In this document: positions 1 through 9,871 of the stretch, in pieces
Numbering within the stretch: the first letter of the stretch is position 1
Layout of the letters: every line of letters starts with the position of its first letter
Origin: Ceratobasidium sp. AG-K
Taxonomy: Eukaryota > Basidiomycota > Agaricomycetes > Cantharellales > Ceratobasidiaceae
Reading direction: 5' to 3'
Length of the DNA: 64,000 nucleotides
NCBI GenBank assembly: GCA_037039685.1
Contig: JAWNGF010000002.1
Span: 2,480,001-2,544,000 of the forward strand
Translations under genes and position numbers: made by a program
Notes under the pieces: model-generated
Seen by the model: the letters and a program-made list of their open reading frames with translations, nothing else
Databases searched by the model: none
What the model was told of the DNA's origin: nothing

Positions 1-1176
1 ATTTTGCAATCAACTTGTGTTCCCTTAGTCTTCTTAGCACCTCTTTCACATGTCCTGGATGATCTTCGACTCGTTTGGAAAAAACAAAGATATCATCAAT
101 GTATACGAGTACAAAAACCCCCATAATGTCCCTGAATATAGAGTTCATTAGGGACTGGAAGCTTGATGGAGCGTTTTTGAGACCAAAGGGCATGACTTTC
201 CATTCATACATGCCGTATTGAGTTTTGAATGCTGTTTTCCATTCATGACCTGCTGCTATTTGGGTTTGATGGAATCCCTGTGCCAAGTCTAGAGTGGTGC
301 CAATGACAAATCCTTCCAGGGCCCTTAACCATTGGTCCAGTAGAGGTATTCCACTTGCGTTGAATTTGCATAGCAAATTCACATATCTGTAGTCAACGCA
401 AAAGCGTAACTCTGGGTTGTTTGGATCTTCTGGATGTGGTTTTTGACAAATAGAACCGGGGAAGCCAAAGGAGACTTAGAAATCTGAATGTGTCCCCTTT
501 GGATAAGGGTTTCTAGTACTTTCTTCATTTCTTTGTCTTCAGCTGGGGATGTTTTGTAAATAGGGCCGTGCTTTAGTTTAGCTTCTGGCAGGAGGTCGAG
601 CGTAATGTCAGTTGGCCTGTGAGGTGGGAGTTCTTCTAATCTGGACTCGTCGAATACATCTGCAAACTCTTTGTATTCCTCTGGTAATGTAGTTTCGGCA
701 GCAATTTGGAGTGTAGATGGGATTTCTAGGCAGTTTTTTGAGCAGAGTTCGCTTGTGTATGCAATTGTCCTATTTTTCCAATTAATTTGTGGGTTATGTT
801 TCTTGAGCCATGACATCCCGAGTACAATGGGGTGTCTTCCAATGTTTGTGACATGACATTCTATTTCGCTGGAATGTGTTCCCATGACAAGTTTAAATTT
901 GGTATAGTGGGTCACTTTTCCAGACAAAACTTCTTGCCCGTCTATAACTCGCAGAGTCTTTGGTTTTTTGTGTTGGAAAAGGGGAAGGTTTGCCCCTTTT
1001 GCTAGGGAAGGGTTGATAAAACAGGAGGTTGCGCCGCAATCAAGGAGTGCTTGTCCAGAGAATTTTTTTGATCTGTTAACTGACTTAGAATCAGGAGCCG
1101 TAGCTAGTGGATGAGCGGTGAAATCAAGGTATAATTGGTTTTCATTTGATATTGACATGATTTCTAGTTCATCCAT
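1..1176 (-). pseudogene. B1 pol, 5' part (protease and reverse transcriptase), frameshifted
   Basis: Matches the start of B2 pol almost residue for residue. The aspartic protease motif is LLDCGATSCF near the N-terminus (minus strand around 1040). A linker leads into the RT fingers. At about 443-448 the lysine run has five A where B2 has six, a 1-base deletion that breaks the frame. Beyond it the RT continues in another frame and includes the catalytic YIDD motif near 95-110 before leaving the window. It is preceded by a separate gag ORF, not fused to it. Confidence 0.9.
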
Positions 1177-1211
1177 ATTACTAGCTAATATATCACTGAG
1201 TACTTGGCTCC

Positions 1212-2564
1212 TTAATAAGCCTTGGTGACGTCTTTTCCCGATTTGATGTCTGAAGAGATTTCTTCAATCTGAGCTTCAAACCCTGAGGCTGTGTTCTTGG
1301 AAGGACAGACTCTTGCTGAGTGTCCCTTGCCGCCGCAGGTGAAGCAAATCATTGGTCCCTTTCCTTTTCCATCAAGATCCATTGCATTAGGGTCTTTAGC
1401 AGGAGTGGACAATTTGGGTGTTTGAATGATAGGAGCGTTGAAGGTACTGGTTCGGGTGTCTTTTTGAATTGCTCCAAAAGGGACATTTCCTTTTGTCCCA
1501 TTGTCCCAGGAGATCTGTGGAACTGGACGGCCCTTGGCGTTTCTGGTAATGCTTGAGATTTTGCCGTATTGCACCCCCCCTGTAGGTTTTGACATAAAGA
1601 CACAATCGTTTACATTGAATCTTTGACCCAGTGAGGTGTTTGGAGTGCTTGTGGTTGTCTTGGAAGTACTTTGTTTCAAAGTGCTGGTTTGTGGGCTTTG
1701 CAATTTCTTTGGTGCATTAATGGCATTCATTGTGGAGTCAATTTCCAGGGCTCTTTTGCGAACTTGGTTGAATGTCCTTGTTGCTTCATGGGGTTTAAAG
1801 TTCTGTGACACCATGGCCATCTTGATTTCATCCTTAAGACCGTCATAGAAATCATCACGAAGTACTCAATCAGTGTACCCGAGTACCAATGAATAAGTAA
1901 CAAAGTCTTGCAGATAATCTTGGACAGAGTTCTTCTGGATCAATTTCTTGTATAGTTGTCTATATCGGTCGATCTTGTGAACATCGCCAAACCTAGCTTG
2001 CATTTTGTTCCAGAACTCATCCATGTCATGTAGCCAATTTGTTGCTCCCCTTCTTGCCGTGTCTACATCAATTCCAGGTTGCATCCATACATAGGCAGGC
2101 CCCTTGCAATAACCCATGATATAAGTGATTTTTTGTTCTGTGGTTGCTTGTGGGGATGTATGATTTATGTACAAAGTACATTGCGACTTAAACTCATCAA
2201 ATTTATCTACATCTCCAGAAAATTCTTCTGGGGGATGCATGTCGAGTTTGTATCCTGGGGTGGTTGTTGACGCAGTGGTGGAGGATGGTGCACCCAGGTT
2301 TGCAAGTGACTGAGACACCGCATTCATTAATTGGTGAAGGGGTGCAATTTGTGCAGTTTGATTTTGAACTGCAAGGATATCTGCAACATTATTGTCGATT
2401 CCCTGTTCTAGGGTAGAGGTGATACCATTTAAGGCATTAATATGACCGTTAATTTTTTGCACTTCGTCTATTAAGGCATTGATTGCATGTGCAACTACAT
2501 CGGGTCCGGATGTTGCTGAAATTTGGGTAAATCCCCCTTGACTAGGTGATGGGGCTCTCAACAT
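1212..2564 (-). pseudogene. B1 gag, interrupted by one TGA
   Basis: This is the capsid/nucleocapsid polyprotein of the B family, about 450 codons, starting at the ATG at 2564. The N-terminal third has no recognised fold; the retrotransposon gag core lies in the middle. A CCHC zinc knuckle (CFTCGGKGHSARVC) sits close to the C-terminus, near 1310-1350. An in-frame TGA at 1866-1868 corresponds to CGA (Arg) in B2, a C-to-T change at CpG. The stop at 1212 is followed by a short gap before pol, so gag and pol are separate ORFs. Confidence 0.9.
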
Positions 2565-2588
2565 ATTGGAGCGGGGAACAAGGTAGAT

Positions 2589-2860
2589 TTATTGGGATCC
2601 AAGGCCGTACAAAATATCACGGATTCTTCTTCGAACCCTTCTGTCTTTAATGATGCGCAAACTTTTCAAAAATACCAATTCAAGATTTTCGTCTTCCAAG
2701 AACAACGCGTTGATTACTCCTAGTTTGTTGTACTGTTCGTATATGTAGTTGCAATGAACGTCTTCAATAAAGAGTTTTAGGGACTCTAGTCTAAGCTGTT
2801 CCCTGTGTTGTTCCTGTGTGAGTTGAGGTCTTGGTCCCACTGAAAAGGGTTGGGTGCAAT
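2589..2860 (-). pseudogene. B1 ORF0, C-terminal part (after the -1 slip site)
   Basis: About 83 codons ending at TAA (2589), just upstream of gag. The stretch is rich in charged and hydrophobic residues. It is open here without a stop and matches B2 33153-33407, where one CGA has become TGA. It lies in the -1 frame relative to the coiled-coil part of ORF0. The slip heptamer CCCTTTT (minus strand, 2843-2849) is at the junction. The remainder of ORF0 lies at 9872-10461, separated by the A1 insertion. Function unknown. Confidence 0.6.
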
Positions 2861-3316
2861 TGTCGTGAGCTAGCTCACTCCATCGGACTCGCCCGTTGTC
2901 TCGCCCGTCTGTCTCCCTCTTTCTGTTACGTTCCCCGTTTCCGTTTGCCGCGTTGCCACCTTCTTGTGGTTATTCTGTTACATTGTGTAACGCGGCTGTG
3001 CTTTGTACGAGTCATGTCTGTTCATACAGCATGACTCACATGGACACTCCTGACTGGTAGACTGTATGACTCATGTGGCTGCGCCTTGTATGACTCGGCC
3101 ACTTCTTGAATATATATAGAGGACCAACAAGCCTGGTAACCCCAGCTTGTTTTGTCTCGTCAAAACATCCCCTCTGAGTGACACTTAGAACCACCCCTAC
3201 CCTCAAGAGCCTACAGACGCTTAAGTGCGTTGCGGTCCAAGAGGTCACTTAGGTCTTAGTGCCGTCCACTCTCCATCGCGGCTTGTCTCATAGCCACCTA
3301 GAAGAAGCTTACGACA
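2861..3316 (+). repeat. A1 5' LTR
   Basis: 456 bp, TG...CA ends. Contains a TATA box at 3111-3118. About 30 bases further on, AGCTTGTTTTGT (3144-3155) is the predicted 5' end of the transcript because it is the perfect complement of the site just after the LTR. The same sequence recurs at 9411-9866. Confidence 0.96.
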
Positions 3317-3330
3317 TTACAAAACAAGCT
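3111..3330 (+). promoter_or_regulatory. A1 promoter and self-priming site
   Basis: TATA box 3111-3118, predicted transcript start at 3144 and primer-binding site ACAAAACAAGCT at 3319-3330. The site starts two bases (TT) after the LTR end at 3316. It pairs over 12 bases with 3144-3155. Tf1 of fission yeast primes reverse transcription in this way with its own mRNA 5' end; a tRNA primer is not needed. That these bases are used as primer is inferred from position and complementarity. Confidence 0.75.
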
Positions 3331-3344
3331 TAACAACATACAAT

Positions 3345-5126
3345 ATGTCTATTCAAGAAGATGGAGGGTCACGCCCCTCATCCACTATATCAACAAGAAG
3401 AGGACCCAGTCGGGCAGCAAGGCCCACAGGATCGCTAAACGAACAAGATATCGCTCAAACTCAAGCGGGAGGACCTGTCCGATCACGCTCCCAAAGCCAA
3501 ACATCTATGCCGGGAGCGTTTGGCATCACCGACATGACAACTGTACAAGAAGAAGAACCCACTATCACGAATAGGGAACCAGGGGATCTCACAAATGACC
3601 CCACTCCAGCAGCAATTCGTATTCCAACTGGAAGTCCAGGGCCATCACGACCCTTGTGGCCACTAGGGACTAGGAGACAATTCTTTTCTCCCCAACCTGA
3701 GGCTCATGGGGGCGTGTCACTTGTCCCCATTAGACCTCCCCCTACACCACACATTCCGAATGTCCCTACAGTCCCTCAAATTGGGGGAACTATCACCAAC
3801 GCAGGACCGGTTCCAATGGCTTCCCAGCCAGTTACACCAGCAATTCCAGCACCACCATATGTCCCACAGGGTTACTCCCAGCAAATCTTTAATGACTCCA
3901 TCAATACCCTACAAGGAACCTTGACGGACATTCTGAACTCGGCAAGAAATGGCAAACATAATTCCTTTCTAGTCGGTCAAGACATTACCCGCCTTCGAAA
4001 TGAAGTTACCAATACCCAAGGACTAGTAAATAATGTACGCGAGGAACTCAACACTACCAGACAAGGACAACTTGAATGGAATGAGGCAGTAACGCAAGGA
4101 CTAGAATCCGTACGACAGGAGGGGGCCTCTTTCACTGACAAAATCACGGAAGTTCAAGAAGCTATCAACAATATGCGAGAAGAAATGGACGAAGCATCCC
4201 TACACGGGATCCCCTCTAGGCGATCAAATTCTCCACCACATCCGGAAGCGGAATCTACCAGGATTGACGAATTAGAATTAAGAATCCAACGACTGACCGA
4301 GAACCCGAACATCAGCAGCGGATCACGTTGTCCCAAGGTGACTCGTCCAGAATCCTTTGACGGAAAGAAAGGAGAAGGCGCTGAGATGTTCATTACGCAA
4401 ATGGAAAGCTACTTTGTACGTCTAGGCGATCAATACGTGTCCGACGAGGAAAGGATCCGCGAAGCTCTAGCAAACTTCAAATCCGAGAACAAAGCCGCCA
4501 CTCACTGGGCACAAGTTCTCTTACGATCGCTTAACCAAGGAGAAATTAACCAAAGTCTCGCCTCATGGGAAGGTTTCAAAGCACACTTCATGGAACAATT
4601 TAGCGACCCCAACAAAAAGGCAAAAGCCGAAATCGATATCAGGAAATGCAAGCAGATCAATTCGGTGGCAAACTATGCTTCTGAATTCCGTTACTTATTG
4701 GTTGACGTCAACTGGGGACAGGAAGCACTGATCAACCAATTCAAGGAAGGACTGAAGCCTGAAGTAAAAACCGAACTAGCTCGATTTGAATTGACCCTGA
4801 TTAACGAAGATGGAACGGAGCAAGAGCTGTCCCTTGACCGATGGATCTCAATCGCAATCTCTATTGACCAGAAATTGCAACAAATCAAAGGCTCTACAGG
4901 GAAGAAGGCAACCCAACCAACCACTAGCGGTCAATCCTCTACAAAGCGGCTACCTGACAAAGTATACAAGGCAAGGATGGCAACCAACCGCTGCCTAAAA
5001 TGCGGACAAGAAGGACACCGCTCATTCAAGTGCCCGTCCAAGGAATGGATAACGACGGAACCTAGCGTTAAAGGAAGGGAGGCAACAATAGTAGAAGACT
5101 CGGGAAAAGAAGGGGTCTCCCTCTAA
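3345..5126 (+). CDS. A1 Gag polyprotein
   Basis: 593 residues from the ATG at 3345, 15 bases after the primer site. The first 200 residues are Pro/Thr/Ser-rich and low in structure; a predicted helical, coiled-coil-like stretch follows (about 185-275). The retrotransposon gag capsid core is at about 330-450. One CCHC zinc knuckle (CLKCGQEGHRSFKC) is at about 549-562. Sixteen bases before the stop is GGGAAAA (5102-5108), placed as G GGA AAA in the gag frame, a -1 slippery site leading into pol. Compared with A2, about 57 codons rich in serine are missing after residue 177. Structural protein of the virus-like particle. Confidence 0.93.
   Translation: MSIQEDGGSRPSSTISTRRGPSRAARPTGSLNEQDIAQTQAGGPVRSRSQSQTSMPGAFGITDMTTVQEEEPTITNREPGDLTNDPTPAAIRIPTGSPGPSRPLWPLGTRRQFFSPQPEAHGGVSLVPIRPPPTPHIPNVPTVPQIGGTITNAGPVPMASQPVTPAIPAPPYVPQGYSQQIFNDSINTLQGTLTDILNSARNGKHNSFLVGQDITRLRNEVTNTQGLVNNVREELNTTRQGQLEWNEAVTQGLESVRQEGASFTDKITEVQEAINNMREEMDEASLHGIPSRRSNSPPHPEAESTRIDELELRIQRLTENPNISSGSRCPKVTRPESFDGKKGEGAEMFITQMESYFVRLGDQYVSDEERIREALANFKSENKAATHWAQVLLRSLNQGEINQSLASWEGFKAHFMEQFSDPNKKAKAEIDIRKCKQINSVANYASEFRYLLVDVNWGQEALINQFKEGLKPEVKTELARFELTLINEDGTEQELSLDRWISIAISIDQKLQQIKGSTGKKATQPTTSGQSSTKRLPDKVYKARMATNRCLKCGQEGHRSFKCPSKEWITTEPSVKGREATIVEDSGKEGVSL
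5102..5108 (+). promoter_or_regulatory. -1 ribosomal frameshift site between gag and pol of A1
   Basis: GGGAAAA fits X XXY YYZ in the gag frame and pol is open in the -1 frame from here onward. Pol has no ATG until 5165, well after the gag stop. The heptamer and distances are the same in A2. Reinitiation at ATG 5165 is the alternative. Confidence 0.6.
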
Positions 5127-8100
5127 CTGTGTGTGGAGAGACCAAAAAACCGGCAACGGAAACAATGTACTTTAGAGCAACAAATGAGTCAACCATTGTT
5201 TACGCAAACGTTGCCGGAATCACAGAACCTATCCCAACCCTCATCGATTCTGGAGCATCAAAAAACTTCTTGGACATCTCTTGGGCACGGTCCAACAACA
5301 TCCCACTCACGGAACTTTCCACTCCGAGAAAAGTAATCGGTATCCAGGGAAAAGAACTCTCTCACCAAATACGCTTCAAAGCTAAGCTGGTACTAGACGT
5401 AGAAGGAAGAACCTTCAAACAGATCTTCTTTGCTATGCCTACTGGAGAAACTAAACTCATCCTAGGACTGGAATGGTTAGAAGAAGCAAATCCGGTCATC
5501 GATTGGAAAACAAGGCACATATCATGGCAGCCAGAACCCATCCAAGCAAGATCAGCCTCAATAGACGACCTACCTGAGGAATTCAAGGAATTTGCCGATG
5601 TCTTCAGTGAAGAGAAATTCAAAAGAATCCCAGATCATCGACCTTATGACTGCGCCATAGATTTCAAGGAAGGAGCTGAACTTCCAAGGCCGGCCAGACC
5701 AATCCCACTCTCTCCAGCAGAATCAATTGCACTAAGAGAATACCTGGATGAAGAAATCGCAGCGGGAAAGATCCGACCAAGCAAATCACCCATTGCATCA
5801 CCTTGTTTCTTTGTTAAAAAACCCATCGATCCAAAAAATCCAGAAGCAGTCCGCCAGCTACGACTTGTTCAAGACCTCAGAGGAGTAAACGCCATTACAA
5901 AGGACGACAGATTCCCAATGCCCCTAATGGAAGACCTCCTGGATAAAATCAAGGACGCGAAAATTTTCTCCAAGATTGATCTACGCATGGGTTTCAACAA
6001 CATAAGAATTAGGGAAGGCGACGAATGGAAGACGGCTTTCAGAACAAAGGAAGGACTCTTCGAATACGTCGTCATGCCTTTTGGACTAAAAAACGCGCCC
6101 GCCATCTTCCAAAGATATATGAATCATATTTTCCATGATCTTATCGACGTATGTGTCATCGTATACATCGACGACATCCTGGTCTTCTCCAAGGACAGAA
6201 GCCAACATACCGTGGATGTCAGAAGAGTACTAAAGATCTTACTGGAGGAAAATCTTTTCGCAAAGCTTCCTAAATGCGAATTCTTTGTCACCAAATTAAC
6301 ATATACTGGACTTGGAATCAGCGACAAGGGCATCTCAATGGATGAAGAAAAGGTCAAGGCAATAAAGGAGTGGAAGGAACCAAAAACGGTCAAGCAAGTC
6401 CAAGCATTCCTAGGATTCGCGAATTTCTACCGAAGATTCGTACCGAATTTCAGTCGATTAGCAAAACCCCTGACAACCTTAACAAGAAAGGAGAACAAAT
6501 GGGAATGGGGAAATGATCAGCAGGAAGCATTTGAAGCCTTAAAAACGGAAATCAGCAAGGAACCCACTCTACGCCATCCAAACCCTGACAAACCCTTCTT
6601 CTTGGAAACAGACGCAAGTGGAGTAGCAATGGGAGCAATCCTGTTGCAAAGGCAAGATGATGGCTACCTGCACCCTATTGCTTTTCTTTCAAAATCTTTC
6701 AACAAAGCTCAGCTCAACTACGACGTCCACGATAAGGAACTTATGGCAATTATAGAATCTCTAACACATTGGAGACTACACCTAGAAGGAACAAAGGACC
6801 CTATCACCATCTACACCGATCATAGGAACCTACAGTTCTGGAAGGAAGCAAGAACTTTCAACCGACGACACGCAAGATGGCACCAATTGCTTGCTTCTTA
6901 TAACTTTGATATCATATACCGCCCTGGGATCCTGTCATCTAAACCGGACCTATTGTCTAGACGGTCCGACCATGAGGATATTCCCACGCCTGAACAAGTA
7001 ATGATATCTGTCGAAAGGTTCAAAGGATTTATGGGACAAGTAGACACGAACATCATAGAAACTATCAAAGAAGCTCAGGAAACAGATGAAGGACTAGCAC
7101 GAATCAAAGAAATCTGCAAATTGAGGGAAATATTACCAAAGACCCTACAACACAGCGCGAAAGATTATGATTTCAAGGAGGGACTATTATGGTTCAAGGG
7201 AAGGATTTACGTGCCAGAAGATAAGGAATCCAGACTGGCCATCATGCGAATTCATCACGACTCAAAAATCGCAGGACATCAAGGACAGGCTAGAACACTG
7301 GAACTTATATCAAGAAGATACTTTTGGCCAGGAATGAAGCAAAGCATAAACAGATACGTGGAATCATGCGAGACCTGCCAACGAACAAAGGGATCAAAAT
7401 CAATAGTCCCGATCAAGCCTCTAGGGATTCCAAAAGGACCGTGGGAAGACATAGCGTTTGACTTCGTAGTGAAGTTACCAAAATCCAGGGGATCAGATAG
7501 CATCTTAGTAATAGTGGACCGATTCTCAAGAATGGCGCACTTCATACCCTGCAAAGAATCTCACACGGCAAGCAACCTTGCAAATCTTTTTATCGCAAAT
7601 GTTTGGAAACTGCACGGTTTTCCAAAGAGCACAATCTCAGACCGAGGGACTACTTTCAATTCCAAACTTATGAAAGCCATTTATGAGAAAATTGGAACTA
7701 GCCCAGGTTTCAGTACTGCCTACCACCCCCAAACAGATGGAATAACGGAGAGAATCAATCAATGGATGGAAGGCTGGCTACGATCGTTCGTCAACTACCG
7801 GCAGGATGATTGGGCGGACTTGTTACCAATTGCGGAATTTAGCTATAATCTACAGAAGCACCGCGTAACGGGTAGTTCCCCCTTCGAGATTGTATATGGA
7901 AGGGAACCACTGTGGAACATCTCAACAGAAGAATCAGCGGTTCCAGAAGCAAACAACATCACAGGAAAATGGCGTAAAATCCGGGATGAAGCAATTGCAT
8001 CAATGGAAACCCAAAGGCTCCCGGAAGAAGATCCAAAGAACGAGTACCAAAAAGGAGATCTAGTTTGGCTGCTGGGAAAGAACATTCAGACAAAGAGACC

Positions 8101-9043
8101 ATCAAAAAAGCTGGATAACAAAAAGCACGGTCCATTTGTTGTGAAGCAACAGATAGGGTCACACGCTTATGAGCTTGATTTGCTGGCAACAATGAGGGTG
8201 CACCCTGTTTTCCACATCGATCTGCTGAGCCCTTACAAAGGAGACACTGAATTCAGCCGTAACCAACCCCGACCACCGCCGATCATAACAGAAGAAGGAG
8301 AGGAAGAATACAAAGTAGATAAGATTTTGGACTGGAAAGAGACAAAGGACGGTCTTTTTTACAGGGTCAGATGGAAGGGTTATGGAAGTGAAGAAGACAC
8401 AGAACAAAGGGCGGAAGATTTTGGCCACCTTCCAAAGATCATCAAGGACCTTCTACGCCGACACCCCGAGGCTCCCACGCCATCTAACTATGCTCCAGGG
8501 AGGATAAAAGGCAGAGGCGGCGAAACCAGTAGTATCACTTGCAAAACTTGCTACTATTCCAAGAAACACCCTCAACTCTACACTCTAAACCTTTTTTGCC
8601 CTCTACAATGCCTGCCGTCTCCCGTGCCACCATCACCAACAACCTCATCCGCGTCCTCGAAGGACCTGCCTTTGCCACGGCAAGGATTCTCGACTCCGGA
8701 GCTGCCCTCTATGTCTTCAAGAGGTCGCAACAAAGCTCTGGAAGAATGCACTTCAGGGCCTCGGACGACGTCCTCCACTCAGACTTGGGGGAATTCCAAT
8801 GGGTCGGGAAAAAATGGCCAACACGCATGCAGCTCCTACGAAAGGACATATTCGTCTGCCAAGGGTGCGCCGCATTCCAGGTCTCGGAGGTTGTCCTCCT
8901 CTCCACCCACATGCTCGGAGTGGTCGAATGGGGACAAGAAGGAGCGTACTCGAGCGAGTGGGTACCAGGCTACGACGGAAGGCAGCCAACACTCCGACCT
9001 AGATGGAACGACGCCTGGGACGCCAACTACGAGAAGGACCTAA
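5108..9043 (+). CDS. A1 Pol polyprotein (PR-RT-RNaseH-IN-chromodomain)
   Basis: About 1300 residues, translated most likely as Gag-Pol after a -1 shift at 5102-5108. Domains counted from the first codon after the gag stop (5129): aspartic protease with LIDSGASKNF at about 37-46; RT about 170-400 with YIDD at about 346; RNase H about 480-600 (ETDASG start); integrase HHCC zinc domain about 705-750; DDE core with DFVVKLP, SDRGTTF and YHPQTDG about 775-930; chromodomain at about 1059-1105. The last ~145 codons (after 8608) overlap ORF3 and diverge freely between A1 and A2, so the useful protein probably ends near 8608. Copies RNA to DNA and inserts it; the chromodomain usually directs insertion to modified histones. 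Confidence 0.93.
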   Translation, partial: RRGLPLTVCGETKKPATETMYFRATNESTIVYANVAGITEPIPTLIDSGASKNFLDISWARSNNIPLTELSTPRKVIGIQGKELSHQIRFKAKLVLDVEGRTFKQIFFAMPTGETKLILGLEWLEEANPVIDWKTRHISWQPEPIQARSASIDDLPEEFKEFADVFSEEKFKRIPDHRPYDCAIDFKEGAELPRPARPIPLSPAESIALREYLDEEIAAGKIRPSKSPIASPCFFVKKPIDPKNPEAVRQLRLVQDLRGVNAITKDDRFPMPLMEDLLDKIKDAKIFSKIDLRMGFNNIRIREGDEWKTAFRTKEGLFEYVVMPFGLKNAPAIFQRYMNHIFHDLIDVCVIVYIDDILVFSKDRSQHTVDVRRVLKILLEENLFAKLPKCEFFVTKLTYTGLGISDKGISMDEEKVKAIKEWKEPKTVKQVQAFLGFANFYRRFVPNFSRLAKPLTTLTRKENKWEWGNDQQEAFEALKTEISKEPTLRHPNPDKPFFLETDASGVAMGAILLQRQDDGYLHPIAFLSKSFNKAQLNYDVHDKELMAIIESLTHWRLHLEGTKDPITIYTDHRNLQFWKEARTFNRRHARWHQLLASYNFDIIYRPGILSSKPDLLSRRSDHEDIPTPEQVMISVERFKGFMGQVDTNIIETIKEAQETDEGLARIKEICKLREILPKTLQHSAKDYDFKEGLLWFKGRIYVPEDKESRLAIMRIHHDSKIAGHQGQARTLELISRRYFWPGMKQSINRYVESCETCQRTKGSKSIVPIKPLGIPKGPWEDIAFDFVVKLPKSRGSDSILVIVDRFSRMAHFIPCKESHTASNLANLFIANVWKLHGFPKSTISDRGTTFNSKLMKAIYEKIGTSPGFSTAYHPQTDGITERINQWMEGWLRSFVNYRQDDWADLLPIAEFSYNLQKHRVTGSSPFEIVYGREPLWNISTEESAVPEANNITGKWRKIRDEAIASMETQRLPEEDPKNEYQKGDLVWLLGKNIQTKRPSKKLDNKKHGPFVVKQQIGSHAYELDLLATMRVHPVFHIDLLSPYKGDTEFSRNQPRPPPIITEEGEEEYKVDKILDWKETKDGLFYRVRWKGYGSEEDTEQRAEDFGHLPKIIKDLLRRHPEAPTPSNYAPGRIKGRGGETSSITCKTCYYSKKHPQLYTLNLFCPLQCLPSPVPPSPTTSSASSKDLPLPRQGFSTPELPSMSSRGRNKALEECTSGPRTTSSTQTWGNSNGSGKNGQHACSSYERTYSSAKGAPHSRSRRLSSSPPTCSEWSNGDKKERTRASGYQATTEGSQHSDLDGTTPGTPTTRRT

Positions 9044-9369
9044 GCGATTGGAGGATGGAAAGGGGCAGGTACCAGAAGGAAAAGATCGAATGGGAACCTT
9101 ACTGGTGGAGGAAGGAGGAGACGGACGTGTCGGCATGGAAGGAGGTGGAGCCCGATGTGCGACAGTGGGATGAGGAGTTTGTGGAGGTCCAGGAGAGGGT
9201 TTTGGACTGGTCCAAGGCGGACTGGACGAAGGAAGAAACTTGGGAGGAATGGGAGAAGTTCTCGGACGAACCGGGAAATACCGTGTTCAATCCCATCGAC
9301 CTGACCTTGGAGGAGGAGGGGTTGGAGGAGTATATGTTGAAGAAGGAAAAGGACTGTGCAGTGCAATAG
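8608..9369 (+). CDS. A1 ORF3, conserved protein of unknown function overlapping pol
   Basis: 253 residues from ATG 8608, in a different frame from pol and ending 41 bases before the 3' LTR. The N-terminal half contains ILDSGAALYVF, a lone CQGC pair and many aromatic residues. The C-terminal half is acidic and very rich in tryptophan spaced in repeating W-x-E/K units. No signal peptide or membrane span, so it does not look like an envelope protein. Over the 145-codon overlap A1 and A2 differ at 7 residues in this frame but 26 in the pol frame, so this is the protein under constraint. An upstream extension to 8539 is not conserved, which supports the 8608 start. Family not recognised. Confidence 0.8.
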   Translation: MPAVSRATITNNLIRVLEGPAFATARILDSGAALYVFKRSQQSSGRMHFRASDDVLHSDLGEFQWVGKKWPTRMQLLRKDIFVCQGCAAFQVSEVVLLSTHMLGVVEWGQEGAYSSEWVPGYDGRQPTLRPRWNDAWDANYEKDLSDWRMERGRYQKEKIEWEPYWWRKEETDVSAWKEVEPDVRQWDEEFVEVQERVLDWSKADWTKEETWEEWEKFSDEPGNTVFNPIDLTLEEEGLEEYMLKKEKDCAVQ

Positions 9370-9410
9370 GTCCGTTCAGGTCCCCCAAACGGACTCTTAG
9401 GGGGGAGTAA

Positions 9411-9866
9411 TGTCGTGAGCTAGCTCACTCCATCGGACTCGCCCGTTGTCTCGCCCGTCTGTCTCCCTCTTTCTGTTACGTTCCCCGTTTCCGTTTGCCG
9501 CGTTGCCACCTTCTTGTGGTTATTCTGTTACATTGTGTAACGCGGCTGTGCTTTGTACGAGTCATGTCTGTTCATACAGCATGACTCACATGGACACTCC
9601 TGACTGGTAGACTGTATGACTCATGTGGCTGCGCCTTGTATGACTCGGCCACTTCTTGAATATATATAGAGGACCAACAAGCCTGGTAACCCCAGCTTGT
9701 TTTGTCTCGTCAAAACATCCCCTCTGAGTGACACTTAGAACCACCCCTACCCTCAAGAGCCTACAGACGCTTAAGTGCGTTGCGGTCCAAGAGGTCACTT
9801 AGGTCTTAGTGCCGTCCACTCTCCATCGCGGCTTGTCTCATAGCCACCTAGAAGAAGCTTACGACA
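9411..9866 (+). repeat. A1 3' LTR
   Basis: 456 bp, same sequence as 2861-3316. It is preceded by a purine-rich tract (about 9399-9408) typical of plus-strand priming. It is followed by target duplication GCAAT and then B1 sequence. Confidence 0.96.
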
Positions 9867-9871
9867 GCAAT

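Larger units (their letters stand above)
2861..9866 (+). mobile_element. Ty3/gypsy (chromovirus) element A1, complete
   Basis: 7006-bp element with 456-bp LTRs that look identical, TGTCGT...ACGACA termini and a 5-bp target duplication GCAAT. Order: LTR, self-primer site, gag, pol (protease, RT, RNase H, integrase, chromodomain), ORF3, purine-rich tract, LTR. No internal stop or frameshift is visible, so it is probably a very recent insertion and may still be competent. It is nested in B1. Confidence 0.97.

Noticed and set aside
3036..3248. 70-codon minus-strand ORF inside the A LTR (also 9586-9798)
   Set aside because: Identical only because the two LTRs are identical; overlaps promoter and transcript start, no family features.
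8539..8607. Upstream extension of ORF3 to 8539
   Set aside because: Seven of 23 codons differ between A1 and A2 while the pol frame is nearly unchanged; the ATG at 8608 is a better start.
8609..9043. Pol C-terminal tail as a functional domain
   Set aside because: 26 of about 145 residues differ between A1 and A2 where the overlapping ORF3 differs at 7; it is likely an open frame kept by overlap.
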